Source: Rugamonas rivuli (lineage in GTDB: Bacteria; Pseudomonadota; Gammaproteobacteria; Burkholderiales; Burkholderiaceae_D). Taken from it: 64,000 bases of DNA. The notes under the pieces are model-generated. The model was given only the letters and a program-made list of their open reading frames with translations. It searched no databases and was not told where the DNA came from. How positions within the stretch are numbered: the stretch's first letter is position 1; the number at the start of each line of letters is the position of its first letter. The position numbers and the translations under genes are program-made. Where the stretch lies: assembly GCF_009380165.1 (NCBI RefSeq), contig NZ_WHUF01000007.1, forward strand, positions 62,001-126,000, in the 5' to 3' direction. Positions 16,251 through 24,011 of this stretch are shown piece after piece.

Positions 16251-17783
16251 ATGAGCACAACGCTGAAACTGATCCTCGGCGACCAGCTCAATTGCGGCCA
16301 TAGCTGGTTCGCCCGGCCGCGCCAGGACGTGGTGTTCGTGCTGATGGAAGTGCGCCAGGAGACCGATTACGTGCTGCACCACGCGCAAAAGGTGATCGCC
16401 ATCTTTGCCGCCATGCGCGATCTGGCGCGCCGGCTGCGCGAGGCCGGCCACCGCGTGCACTACCTGAGCATCGACGATCCGGACAACCGCCAATCCCTGC
16501 CCGCCAACCTGGACTACCTGCTGGCGCACTACGGGGCCGATAGCTTCGCCTGGCAGGCGCCGGACGAATGGCGGCTGGACCAGCAGCTCGTCGCGTATGC
16601 CGCCGGTCTGGACATCGCCACGCAGATGGACGACAGCGAACACTTCTACACCGCCCGCCACGAGGCCGCCGACTTCTTCGAAGGCCGCGCCGCGTGGGTC
16701 ATGGAACCGTTCTATCGCCACATGCGCAAGCGCCACGACGTGCTGGTCTCGGAGACTGGAAGTCCGACCGGCGGGCAATGGAATTTCGACCACGACAACC
16801 GCGAAGCCTGGCCGGGCGTGCCGTGGGAGCCTGCCGATTCGCGCCCGCGCCACGACCACAGCGCGCTATGGCAAACCATCGAAGCGGCTGGCGTGCGCAC
16901 CTTCGGCGTTCCGCAGGCCGGCGATTTCGCGTGGCCGCTCAACCGCGATGAAGCGCTGCAGCAGCTGGACAGCTTCGTGCAGCACGCCTTGCCCCATTTC
17001 GGCCGCTACCAGGACGCGATGAGCGTGCGCGCCTGGCGGCTGTTCCACTCGCTGCTGTCGTTCGCGATGAACACCAAGATGCTCGATCCGCGCACCGTGG
17101 TCGACCGGGTCGTAGCGGCCTGGCGCGACGGCGCCGTGCCGCTGGCGTCGGCCGAGGGCTACATCCGGCAGATACTCGGCTGGCGCGAATACGTGCGCGG
17201 CGTCTACTGGTACCGCATGCCGGTCTACGGACAACTCAATATGTTCGGCCATACGACGGCGCTGCCGCACTGGTTCTGGAGCGGGGACACGCGCATGCGC
17301 TGTGTGGCGGCGGCCATCGGCCAGTCGCTGGAGCACGCGCACAGCCACCACATCAACCGGCTTATGGTCATCGGCAATTTTTCCCTGCTGGCGGGACTGT
17401 CGCCGCAGGAACTGCATCAATGGTATCTGGGCATCTACATCGACGCCTTCGAATGGGTGGAACTGCCGAACACGCTGGGCATGAGCCAGTATGCCGATGG
17501 CGGCCTGCTGGCGACCAAACCCTATGTTTCCAGCGCCGCCTATATCGACCGCATGAGCGATTATTGCAAAGGCTGCCACTACCAAAAGAAACAACGCATC
17601 GGCGAACGCGCCTGCCCCTACAACGCGTTGTACTGGGATTTTTTCCTTCGCAATGAAAAGCAGCTGGGTAGCAACCACCGCCTCGGCATGGTCTATCAGC
17701 AGCTGCGCCGCATGAGCGACGCCGACCGTCAGGCATTGCAGGAGCAGGCCGCCGCCACCCGCGCCAACTTGGCTGCGCTGTAG
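16251..17783 (+). CDS. Iron-sulfur bacterial photolyase/cryptochrome (PhrB/CryB type)
   Basis: 510-residue flavoprotein of the FeS-BCP class, which uses light to repair (6-4) photoproducts or acts as a blue-light cryptochrome. It opens with KLILGDQLNC, and the FAD domain contains HHINRLMVIGNFSLLAGL. Four cysteines at 351, 439, 442 and 455 (CKGC and ACPYN motifs) match, within one residue, the positions I recall for the [4Fe-4S] ligands of Agrobacterium PhrB. The ATG at 16251 is used; a TTG at 16245 would overlap the upstream stop as TTGA. It is the last gene of the nine-gene run, so light-repair and membrane-lipid functions are co-transcribed. Confidence 0.94.
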   Translation: MSTTLKLILGDQLNCGHSWFARPRQDVVFVLMEVRQETDYVLHHAQKVIAIFAAMRDLARRLREAGHRVHYLSIDDPDNRQSLPANLDYLLAHYGADSFAWQAPDEWRLDQQLVAYAAGLDIATQMDDSEHFYTARHEAADFFEGRAAWVMEPFYRHMRKRHDVLVSETGSPTGGQWNFDHDNREAWPGVPWEPADSRPRHDHSALWQTIEAAGVRTFGVPQAGDFAWPLNRDEALQQLDSFVQHALPHFGRYQDAMSVRAWRLFHSLLSFAMNTKMLDPRTVVDRVVAAWRDGAVPLASAEGYIRQILGWREYVRGVYWYRMPVYGQLNMFGHTTALPHWFWSGDTRMRCVAAAIGQSLEHAHSHHINRLMVIGNFSLLAGLSPQELHQWYLGIYIDAFEWVELPNTLGMSQYADGGLLATKPYVSSAAYIDRMSDYCKGCHYQKKQRIGERACPYNALYWDFFLRNEKQLGSNHRLGMVYQQLRRMSDADRQALQEQAAATRANLAAL

Positions 17784-17885
17784 CATTCGAGGTCCAAACG
17801 CAATATTCACCGGTATTCGCCGATATTCATCTTCTCATTCATTGAGGAATAGACAAGAATATGCCCATTCTCTTGGAAGAAAGGC

Positions 17886-18653
17886 ATGTCCCCGATGAAT
17901 TTTGGCGAACGACTCAAGCAAATCAGAACGGAAAGAAATCTCACGCAGCCGCAGATGTCGGCTGCGATCGGCATCGAGCAGTCCTACCTGTCCAAGCTGG
18001 AGAACGATAAATCCCAGCCCTCGGCCGAGATGTTCAGCGCCATCGTCGCCGCCCTCGAACTCGACGCCAGGGAGTTCCTGAGCGGTATCAACAAGCAGGC
18101 GCTGCAAACGTCGCTGCGCCATATACCGGAAGTTAGCCAGTTCTTGAACGGCACCGTCACTCAGCGCGTCCACGACGCCAGGAAATGGCTGTTCAGCGCC
18201 GCCGCTGCCGGCGCCCTCGGGTTCGCGCTGATGCTGGCGGCCAACGACGGCATTTTCTCTTCCAACATGCAGTACAAGTACGTGTCCAAAGGCGTGCTGC
18301 TGAAAAATGAGTCAGACAATATCTTTGACCAGTTCAAGGAAATCCAGAACCTGAAGCTCGCCGCGAACACGATCAGCGCCGAAGAACACGCCAGATTGCT
18401 GGCCGCGTTCGAAGCCGACCGGGTCCGGCTGGCGACGGTCGAGTTCCCGGAAGACCGGGGCAGTGTGTTCTTCGAGAACGTCGAGAACGGCAAGCGCAAG
18501 TTCGAACTAGTCAACACGCGCCATGCGCGTTCGCCGCTCAACCGGGTGTTGCAATACCTGGGCGGGCTGCTGGCGTTTTGCAGCGTGCTGATCTGTTTTG
18601 TCGAGTGGCGGATGCGCAAGGCAAGCGCAGCGATTAACAACGAGTTGAAATAA
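17886..18653 (+). CDS. Membrane-anchored XRE-type helix-turn-helix regulator
   Basis: 255-residue protein. Residues 5-62 are a canonical XRE helix-turn-helix (FGERLKQIRTERNLTQPQM, IEQSYLSKLENDKSQPS). A hydrophobic segment at about 102-119 and a second at about 222-240 flank a soluble, charged region of about 100 residues, which would be periplasmic if the DNA-binding domain is cytoplasmic. This is the layout of a one-component transmembrane regulator. The start could also be ATG at residue 4. The next gene follows after 16 bp and encodes an exported or membrane-tethered protein, so the two probably work together. No known family name comes to mind for the sensor part. Confidence 0.75.
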   Translation: MSPMNFGERLKQIRTERNLTQPQMSAAIGIEQSYLSKLENDKSQPSAEMFSAIVAALELDAREFLSGINKQALQTSLRHIPEVSQFLNGTVTQRVHDARKWLFSAAAAGALGFALMLAANDGIFSSNMQYKYVSKGVLLKNESDNIFDQFKEIQNLKLAANTISAEEHARLLAAFEADRVRLATVEFPEDRGSVFFENVENGKRKFELVNTRHARSPLNRVLQYLGGLLAFCSVLICFVEWRMRKASAAINNELK

Positions 18654-18669
18654 CCAGAGGAGAAGTAGC

Positions 18670-19404
18670 GTGTCGCAAATCAGAACATTTTTGACGGGTG
18701 CAACGACCATGGCCAGCGCGCTGGCCGCAGTGTTTTTCCTGAGCGGGGCCAGGGAGCCGATCAGGCATGAGAAGTTCGACGAGATCACCGTGGGTCGCAT
18801 CAATATCGTCGAACCGGACGGCACCAAGCGCATCGTCATTTCGAACAAGGCGCAGTTCCCCGGCGATTTCATGCAGGGCAAGGAAGGCGCCCGCCCCGAC
18901 CGCAACAGCTTTGCCGGCATGTTGTTCATCAACGAGGAAGGCACGGAAAATGGCGGCTTGATCCAGAAAGGCAGCATCGCCGCCGACGGCAAGATCTCGT
19001 CCGGCCTGTCGCTGACCTTCGACCGCTTCCGCCAGGACCAGGCCCTGCAGTTGATGAACAACGACAGTGCGGCCCATCAAACTACCGGCATCAAGATCAA
19101 CGATGTGCCGCTGTACACGGTGACGTCGCTGGAGGACTACAGCCGCTTCGGCGAGGCGGGGAGAAAGCTGCCCAAGGCCGAGCAGGAAGCGTATTGGCAG
19201 AAGCTGAACGAGCAGGGCCGTTTGAGCAACAACCGCATCTGGCTGGGCAACACACGCGACAAGGGTTCCTCCTTGCAGCTGAAGGATGCTCAAGGCCGGG
19301 TGCGCATGATGTTGCTGGTCAGCGCGGACGGCAAGGCCGAAATCCAGATGCTGGACGAGGCCGGCAAGGTCAGCAAGACCATCTCGCCGACCTCGAAGGA
19401 ATAA
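18670..19404 (+). CDS. Exported or membrane-anchored beta-rich protein of unknown function
   Basis: 244 residues from a GTG start preceded by AGAGGAG. A hydrophobic segment at about residues 8-25 (GATTMASALAAVFFLSG) lacks a lipobox and may be a signal anchor. The rest is soluble and shows repeated short beta-hairpin patterns of the type x-D-x-x-G-x-x-R (INIVEPDGTKRIVISN, LKDAQGRVRMMLLVSADGKA, MLDEAGKV), especially near both ends. I do not recognise a family. It lies 16 bp after the membrane-anchored XRE gene, which implies co-transcription and possibly a sensing or anti-regulator role. That role is conjecture. Confidence 0.6.
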   Translation: MSQIRTFLTGATTMASALAAVFFLSGAREPIRHEKFDEITVGRINIVEPDGTKRIVISNKAQFPGDFMQGKEGARPDRNSFAGMLFINEEGTENGGLIQKGSIAADGKISSGLSLTFDRFRQDQALQLMNNDSAAHQTTGIKINDVPLYTVTSLEDYSRFGEAGRKLPKAEQEAYWQKLNEQGRLSNNRIWLGNTRDKGSSLQLKDAQGRVRMMLLVSADGKAEIQMLDEAGKVSKTISPTSKE

Positions 19405-19407
19405 GGC

Positions 19408-19755
19408 TTACTGCTCCTCTGCGCCAGCCTGGTGGAACACCAGTTCCTCGACCCGTTTGCCGTTGCACAGGTGGTCATCGATGATGCGATCCATGTTCTC
19501 CGGCGTGACGTTGTAGTACCAGGTGCCATCCGGCTGCACGCAGACGATGGGGCCGCCCTTGCAGGCGGCGAAACAACCGACGCGGCTGCGCTTGACGCGC
19601 AGTTCGCCCGCATCGAGCCCGGCGGCCTTGAACTTGCCGCCCAGGCTGTCGAACAGCAGCTGCGACGCGCCGTCCTCGCTGCAACGCGGGCCGGTGCAGA
19701 TCAGCAGGTGACGGTGGTAATTGCCGATCTTCGGCTTGACGACGGCTTCGCTCAT
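19408..19755 (-). CDS. (2Fe-2S) thioredoxin-like ferredoxin of the cobalamin operon
   Basis: 115-residue ferredoxin with the thioredoxin-like [2Fe-2S] fold. Ligand cysteines are seen in LLICTGPRCSEDGA and RVGCFAACKGGPIVCV, the C-x4-C ... C-x3-C pattern of this class. It is the last gene of the cobalamin operon and overlaps cobJ by 4 bp. Such ferredoxins often sit next to cobJ or cobalamin reductase genes, so it may donate electrons to a corrin-pathway enzyme such as a ring-contraction or reduction step. The partner is unproved. Confidence 0.88.
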   Translation of the reverse strand: MSEAVVKPKIGNYHRHLLICTGPRCSEDGASQLLFDSLGGKFKAAGLDAGELRVKRSRVGCFAACKGGPIVCVQPDGTWYYNVTPENMDRIIDDHLCNGKRVEELVFHQAGAEEQ

Positions 19756-20744
19756 GCTTCGGCCTCCTCGCTGGCGGCGGCTTCGGCTTCCACCGGCTCG
19801 TTCAAGGTGTCGCGGATGTAGTCGGCCGGCAGGCGATGGCGTGCCGCCAGCGTCTCGATGCTGTCGCCGGCCGCGTGCTCGGCCTGGAGCGTTTCCAGCC
19901 AGCCCAGCAGGCCGGTCGACAGCGAACGCCCCGCGCGTTCGCCCTCACGCGTGGCGCCGCCCTCTTCCATGTCGTACTTGTTGGCATAGCCGCGTGGCGT
20001 GACCATCAGGCCGTGGCGCACGAAGGTATTGCTGTTGCCGATCAGGACGGTGCTGAGCATGCCGATGTCCGCGTCCGCCATCGAATCGAGCGTGGTGAAG
20101 ACGATGTTCTGGCGGCGGCGATAGCCGCTCTTGACGATGGCCACCGGTGTATCCGGGCGGCGATGGCGCAGGAACAGGCGCTGCGCTTCCAGGATCTGGC
20201 GCGTGCGGCGGCCGCTCTTCGGGTTGTACAGCGCGACGACGAAATCGGCCATCGCCACCGCGTCCAGGCGGCGGGCGATGGTCGGCCACGGCGTCAGCAG
20301 ATCGGACAGCGAGATCGCGCAGAAATCGTGCGTCAGCGGAGCGCCGACCAGCGCCGCGCAGCTGTTCAGCGCCGAGGCGCCGGGGATGATCTCGACCTGC
20401 ACCGGATCGTCAGGCGTCCAGCCGGACTGGAACAGCACCTCGAAGGTCGGCCCGGCCATGCCGTACACGCCCGCATCGCCCGACGAAATCAGCGCCACCT
20501 TCTTGCCCGCGCGCGCAGCCTCCAGCGCGCTGACTGCGCGGTCCAGCTCCTCGGTCATCGACTTGCGGATGATCTCCTTGCCTTCGAGCAGATCCGCCAC
20601 CAGCTTGATGTAGGTGACGTAGCCGATCACCACGTCGGCTTCGGCGATGGCGTCGCGCGCGCGCTTGGTCATGTGGTCGACGCTGCCGGGGCCTATGCCC
20701 ACCAGCATGATCTTGCCCGCGGTCGGGACGTATGCTTCGTTCAT
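19752..20744 (-). CDS. cobJ: Precorrin-3B / cobalt-precorrin-3 C17-methyltransferase
   Basis: SAM-dependent enzyme that methylates C17 and triggers ring contraction of the corrin precursor. Residues 1-250 form the tetrapyrrole methylase core: IMLVGIGPGSVDHMTKRARD, ALISSGDAGVYGMAGPTFEV and VEIIPGASALNSCAALVGAP. The total of 330 residues is longer than the usual 240-260. The extra C-terminal 80 residues are charged, include a LysM- or helix-turn-helix-like GDSIETLAARHRLPADYIRD stretch, and end in an acidic tail. In this early-cobalt cluster the substrate is presumably cobalt-precorrin-3 (CbiH-type reaction). It overlaps cobE and the ferredoxin gene by 4 bp each. Confidence 0.93.
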   Translation of the reverse strand: MNEAYVPTAGKIMLVGIGPGSVDHMTKRARDAIAEADVVIGYVTYIKLVADLLEGKEIIRKSMTEELDRAVSALEAARAGKKVALISSGDAGVYGMAGPTFEVLFQSGWTPDDPVQVEIIPGASALNSCAALVGAPLTHDFCAISLSDLLTPWPTIARRLDAVAMADFVVALYNPKSGRRTRQILEAQRLFLRHRRPDTPVAIVKSGYRRRQNIVFTTLDSMADADIGMLSTVLIGNSNTFVRHGLMVTPRGYANKYDMEEGGATREGERAGRSLSTGLLGWLETLQAEHAAGDSIETLAARHRLPADYIRDTLNEPVEAEAAASEEAEA

Positions 20745-21145
20745 GGTTGTTTCCTTGCGATGGAGACGGTGGCATTGCGGCCATCTGCGCCTTTGAGTTT
20801 ATGTTTTTCGACGACCAGCGCGGTCATCGGCGTATCCGGTCCGGCGGCCAGCAGCGCCGCCGCTTCGCTCACCGACGGCGTGCCGGTGTAGCGGCGCACG
20901 GTTTCGGACGGGTGCGGCACTTCCACGGCGGCCAGCTGCTGCGCCTCGTAGAAATGCAGCGGCCAGCCGTTTTCCGCCGCCAGTGCCAGCAGCGCCGCCT
21001 CGTCCTGCTTCAGCGTGATGCTGGCGGCGGCCACCACTTGCCCGGCATGCGCGCCGGCGTCGGCCAGCGCGGCCTGCACGGCTTCGCGCAGCGTTTCCAG
21101 CAGCACGCCACGGTCGCAGCCGAGGCCCACGGTGAATTGCGTCAT
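20741..21145 (-). CDS. cobE: Cobalamin biosynthesis protein CobE / CbiG C-terminal domain
   Basis: 134-residue stand-alone version of the CbiG C-terminal domain (CobE). It starts TQFTVGLGCDRGVLLETLRE and contains VAAASITLKQDEAALLALAA, then the PSVSEAAALLAAG stretch typical of this domain. In the anaerobic route CbiG opens the delta-lactone of cobalt-precorrin-5A and releases acetaldehyde; here its parts are encoded by two adjacent genes. It overlaps cbiG and cobJ by 4 bp each. Confidence 0.9.
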   Translation of the reverse strand: MTQFTVGLGCDRGVLLETLREAVQAALADAGAHAGQVVAAASITLKQDEAALLALAAENGWPLHFYEAQQLAAVEVPHPSETVRRYTGTPSVSEAAALLAAGPDTPMTALVVEKHKLKGADGRNATVSIARKQP

Positions 21146-21903
21146 GCCGCGTTATCCAGCGGCGGGCGGTAGACCACCAGGCGTTCGGTCAGCGCATCCC
21201 AGCGCTCGGCCGTCACGTCGGCGTGCGTGACCCACAGTAGCGCCGCGTAACGGTCCAGCGGCACATCGTCGAAGCGCGCAAAGCGGTGGATGTTGTCCGG
21301 CACCGGGGTGGGACGGGTCCACCAGTCCGGGCTGCCCGCTTCCTGCACGAAGGCGATCGGTTCGCCGTTGACCACGTGGGCGGATACGCGCGTGATGTTG
21401 ATCTTGGGCGCTTCCACTTTCCAGCCGAGGTGGCGGCCCAGGATATCGACCGGGATCGTGCGGCCGACGTCGGACGCGGTGGTCAGCACGGGCGCGGCGC
21501 CCAGCAGGTCGGCGACGCGCTCGCTCCACTCGTTGGCGCCGCCGACGTGGCCGGACAGCACCGGAATCACATACTGGCCGGCGTCGTCGACGACGATGAT
21601 GCCCGGGTCTTCATCCTTGCTGCGCAGGTGGGGTGCGATCAGGCGCACCACGGCGCCCAGCGAAACGAAGAAGATGATCTGGTCGTAGCCGGCGAACAGC
21701 GGGGCTATCTCGTCGCGCAATGCGCCGTCGTAGGCGCGCACGGTGTTGCTGGCCTCCGCAAACACGGCGGCGAATTTGGCCGAGGTGCAGATGTCGGCTT
21801 CCGGCAGATCGGCGGCCAGGCGCGCGGCCTGCGCTGCGCCGTGCTTGGTGATGGCGACCAGGCATACGCGTGGTGCTTCGGTGGTGATAGGTGCGCTGCT
21901 CAT
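21142..21903 (-). CDS. cbiG: Cobalt-precorrin-5A hydrolase, CbiG N-terminal and central parts
   Basis: 253-residue protein matching the N-terminal and middle regions of CbiG: VCLVAITKHGAAQAARLAAD, IIFFVSLGAVVRLIAPHLRS, then VVDDAGQYVIPVLSGHVGGA, the conserved core around the lactone-opening site. The C-terminal CbiG domain is missing from this chain but is supplied by the overlapping cobE gene. It is a marker of the early-cobalt (anaerobic) pathway. It overlaps cobI upstream and cobE downstream by ATGA. Confidence 0.92.
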   Translation of the reverse strand: MSSAPITTEAPRVCLVAITKHGAAQAARLAADLPEADICTSAKFAAVFAEASNTVRAYDGALRDEIAPLFAGYDQIIFFVSLGAVVRLIAPHLRSKDEDPGIIVVDDAGQYVIPVLSGHVGGANEWSERVADLLGAAPVLTTASDVGRTIPVDILGRHLGWKVEAPKINITRVSAHVVNGEPIAFVQEAGSPDWWTRPTPVPDNIHRFARFDDVPLDRYAALLWVTHADVTAERWDALTERLVVYRPPLDNAA

Positions 21904-22706
21904 GCGGTCTCCGTGACTTGGGGTTGAGGACTATCTTTCTTCAGACAGCCTTTGATGCGTTCGCCGCGTATGCGGTGTCCGTGTTTGACGATCAGCAGCG
22001 ACAGGTAGCTGACCTTGGTGCCGCGCAGGGCCAGGATGTCGTTGCCGCTGAAGCGGCGTTCGTCGGGTGCGCCGACGCGTTCGATGAAGTGCGAGCCTGC
22101 CAGCAGCTCGCGCCGTTCGAGCCAGTCGATCAGTTCATCCATCAACGGCTTCACCTTCATCAGCACCAGCGTGTCGAAGTCGGGCAGCAGGCGCTCGACC
22201 GCGCTGACGCCATACGCTGCGGGCACGATGGCGACCGTGTCGTCCTGTTCGGCGAACGGCACCGGCACTTGCGCGCAGGCGGCGGTGAAGGCGTTGACGC
22301 CGGCGATGATCTGCACCGGCACGCCGGGGTCCAGCGCGTTCACCGTGCGGGCCAGGTGGCCGAAGGTGGCGTAGGTGCTGGCGTCGCCTTCGACCAGGAA
22401 CAGCACGTCGCGGCCGGCGCGCAGCCATGGCAGCACGGTGTCGGCGGCCTTGAGCCATGCGCGGCCGAGTTTTTCACCGTCGTGCGTCATCGGGAATAGC
22501 AGCTGCGTGTGCTGCTCGGGCGGCGTGGCGCCGGCGCGCTGTACGATGTCGAAGGCGTAGCTGGGCGTCTTGCCGCTGCGCGCCGGGTAGACCCAGATCG
22601 TATCGCGGCGTTGCAGCGCTTCCCACGCGGCGCGCGTGATCAGGCCCGGATCGCCGGGGCCGAGCGAAATGCCCCACAGGGTGCCTGGCTGGATATGCTC
22701 ACTCAT
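21900..22706 (-). CDS. cobI: Precorrin-2 / cobalt-precorrin-2 C20-methyltransferase
   Basis: 268-residue tetrapyrrole methylase adding the C20 methyl group. Signatures are LWGISLGPGDPGLITRAAWE at the N-terminus, DVLFLVEGDASTYATFGHLA and VQIIAGVNAFTAACAQVPVP. The ATG at 22706 (MSEHIQPGTLWG) is chosen because the family starts close to the first beta strand; longer in-frame readings upstream lie within cobL. It overlaps the end of cobL by 8 bp and cbiG by 4 bp. It acts on cobalt-precorrin-2 made by CobA plus CbiX. Confidence 0.94.
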   Translation of the reverse strand: MSEHIQPGTLWGISLGPGDPGLITRAAWEALQRRDTIWVYPARSGKTPSYAFDIVQRAGATPPEQHTQLLFPMTHDGEKLGRAWLKAADTVLPWLRAGRDVLFLVEGDASTYATFGHLARTVNALDPGVPVQIIAGVNAFTAACAQVPVPFAEQDDTVAIVPAAYGVSAVERLLPDFDTLVLMKVKPLMDELIDWLERRELLAGSHFIERVGAPDERRFSGNDILALRGTKVSYLSLLIVKHGHRIRGERIKGCLKKDSPQPQVTETA

Positions 22707-24009
22707 CGCGGGCCTCCTCGGTGCGGCGCGCGCAGACGATCCACACCGGGTTTTCCGCCGCCATGCGGTGCATGTGCAGGATAGGTTTGCTGCGCGCCGC
22801 TTGCAGTTGCAGCACATCCCAGTCGACGCCTTCCAGCGCTTGCAGCGTGGCGGTCGCGGTGGCCAGGTTTTCCAGCGTGACGAAGTTCATCACCAGCGCG
22901 CCGCCGGGACGCAGGCGCGACATCACGCCGCCGATCAGCGTCGCCAGCTCGCCGCCGGAGCCGCCGACGAAGACCGCGTCCGGGTCCGGCCAGGCGTCGA
23001 GTCCTTCCGGCGCTTTGCCGAGGAACAGGCTGTAGTTGCTGACGCCGAAGTTGGCGTGGTTCTGTCCCGCGATGGCGAAATCCGCCTCGTTTTTTTCCGT
23101 GGCATAGACGTGGCCTTGCGGGCAAAGCCGCGCCGCCTCCAGGCCCACCGAACCGGAACCGGCGCCGATATCCCACACCACGCTGTCCGCCCGCAGCTGC
23201 AAGCGCGCCAGGCTGACAGCGCGCACTTCCTGCTTGGTGATCAAGCCCTTCTCCGGCTGCCGCTGCACGAACTGCGCATCGGCCAGGCCGAAACGCACCG
23301 ACCGCGCTGCCGGCGTCACGCGCCACAGCAGCACCACGTTGAGCGCGGCGAAGCGCATTTCGGACGCCTGTTGCGGCGTCAGTTCCGCCACCACGCGTTC
23401 TTCCGGTTGCAGCAGGTTTTCCGCCACCGCCATCAGGAAGTCGTCGCCCAATCCTTCGGCCAGCAGCAGGCGGGCGATCCGATCGGGGCTGTTGTCAGGG
23501 CTGGTCAGCACCAGCAGGCGCGCATGCTGACGCGTGGCCTGAGCCAGCGCATACAGGCCGTGGGCGGGCACACTGCCGCGCTGCCATTCACCTGCATCCT
23601 TGGCGTGCACGGAGACGATGCGCGCATCCTGCCACGCAAGGCCGATGCGCGCACACGCCAATTGCAGCGTCGACAGATTGGGCAGGATATCCAGCGCCTG
23701 CACGCACAGATGCTGCGCGAGATAGGGCGCGATGCCATGGCACAGCGGATCGCCGGTCGCCAGCACCACGCAGGACAAATGGTCGGCGCGGGCGGCGCGC
23801 ACCCATTCCGGCACTTCTTTCAGTTTGCCGGTGAGGTCGTGGCGCACGGCGCCGGGCTTGAACTCGGGCGCCAGCAAGGCAAGCGTGCGCGTGCCGCCGA
23901 CGATCACGTCCGCGCTGCGCAGCAAGGCCAGCGCGGTCTGGTTCAAGCTGGCGATGCCGTCGTCGAGCACACCGATCACGCGGCAGGGGTTGGGGTCTTG
24001 TATTTCCAT
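22699..24009 (-). CDS. cobL: Precorrin-6Y C5,15-methyltransferase (decarboxylating), CbiE-CbiT fusion
   Basis: 436-residue two-domain enzyme. Residues 1-200 are a CbiE-type methylase (RVIGVLDDGIASLNQTALAL, CVVLATGDPLCHGIAPYL). Residues 240-436 are a CbiT-type methyltransferase with the SAM motif VVWDIGAGSGSVGLEAARLC and the DAVFVGGSGGELATLIGG loop. Together they methylate C5 and C15 and decarboxylate the C12 acetate side chain. The ATG at 24009 is used; 38 upstream in-frame residues belong to the cbiD region. It follows cbiD after 2 bp and overlaps cobI by 8 bp. Confidence 0.95.
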   Translation of the reverse strand: MEIQDPNPCRVIGVLDDGIASLNQTALALLRSADVIVGGTRTLALLAPEFKPGAVRHDLTGKLKEVPEWVRAARADHLSCVVLATGDPLCHGIAPYLAQHLCVQALDILPNLSTLQLACARIGLAWQDARIVSVHAKDAGEWQRGSVPAHGLYALAQATRQHARLLVLTSPDNSPDRIARLLLAEGLGDDFLMAVAENLLQPEERVVAELTPQQASEMRFAALNVVLLWRVTPAARSVRFGLADAQFVQRQPEKGLITKQEVRAVSLARLQLRADSVVWDIGAGSGSVGLEAARLCPQGHVYATEKNEADFAIAGQNHANFGVSNYSLFLGKAPEGLDAWPDPDAVFVGGSGGELATLIGGVMSRLRPGGALVMNFVTLENLATATATLQALEGVDWDVLQLQAARSKPILHMHRMAAENPVWIVCARRTEEARDE

Positions 24010-24011
24010 AA

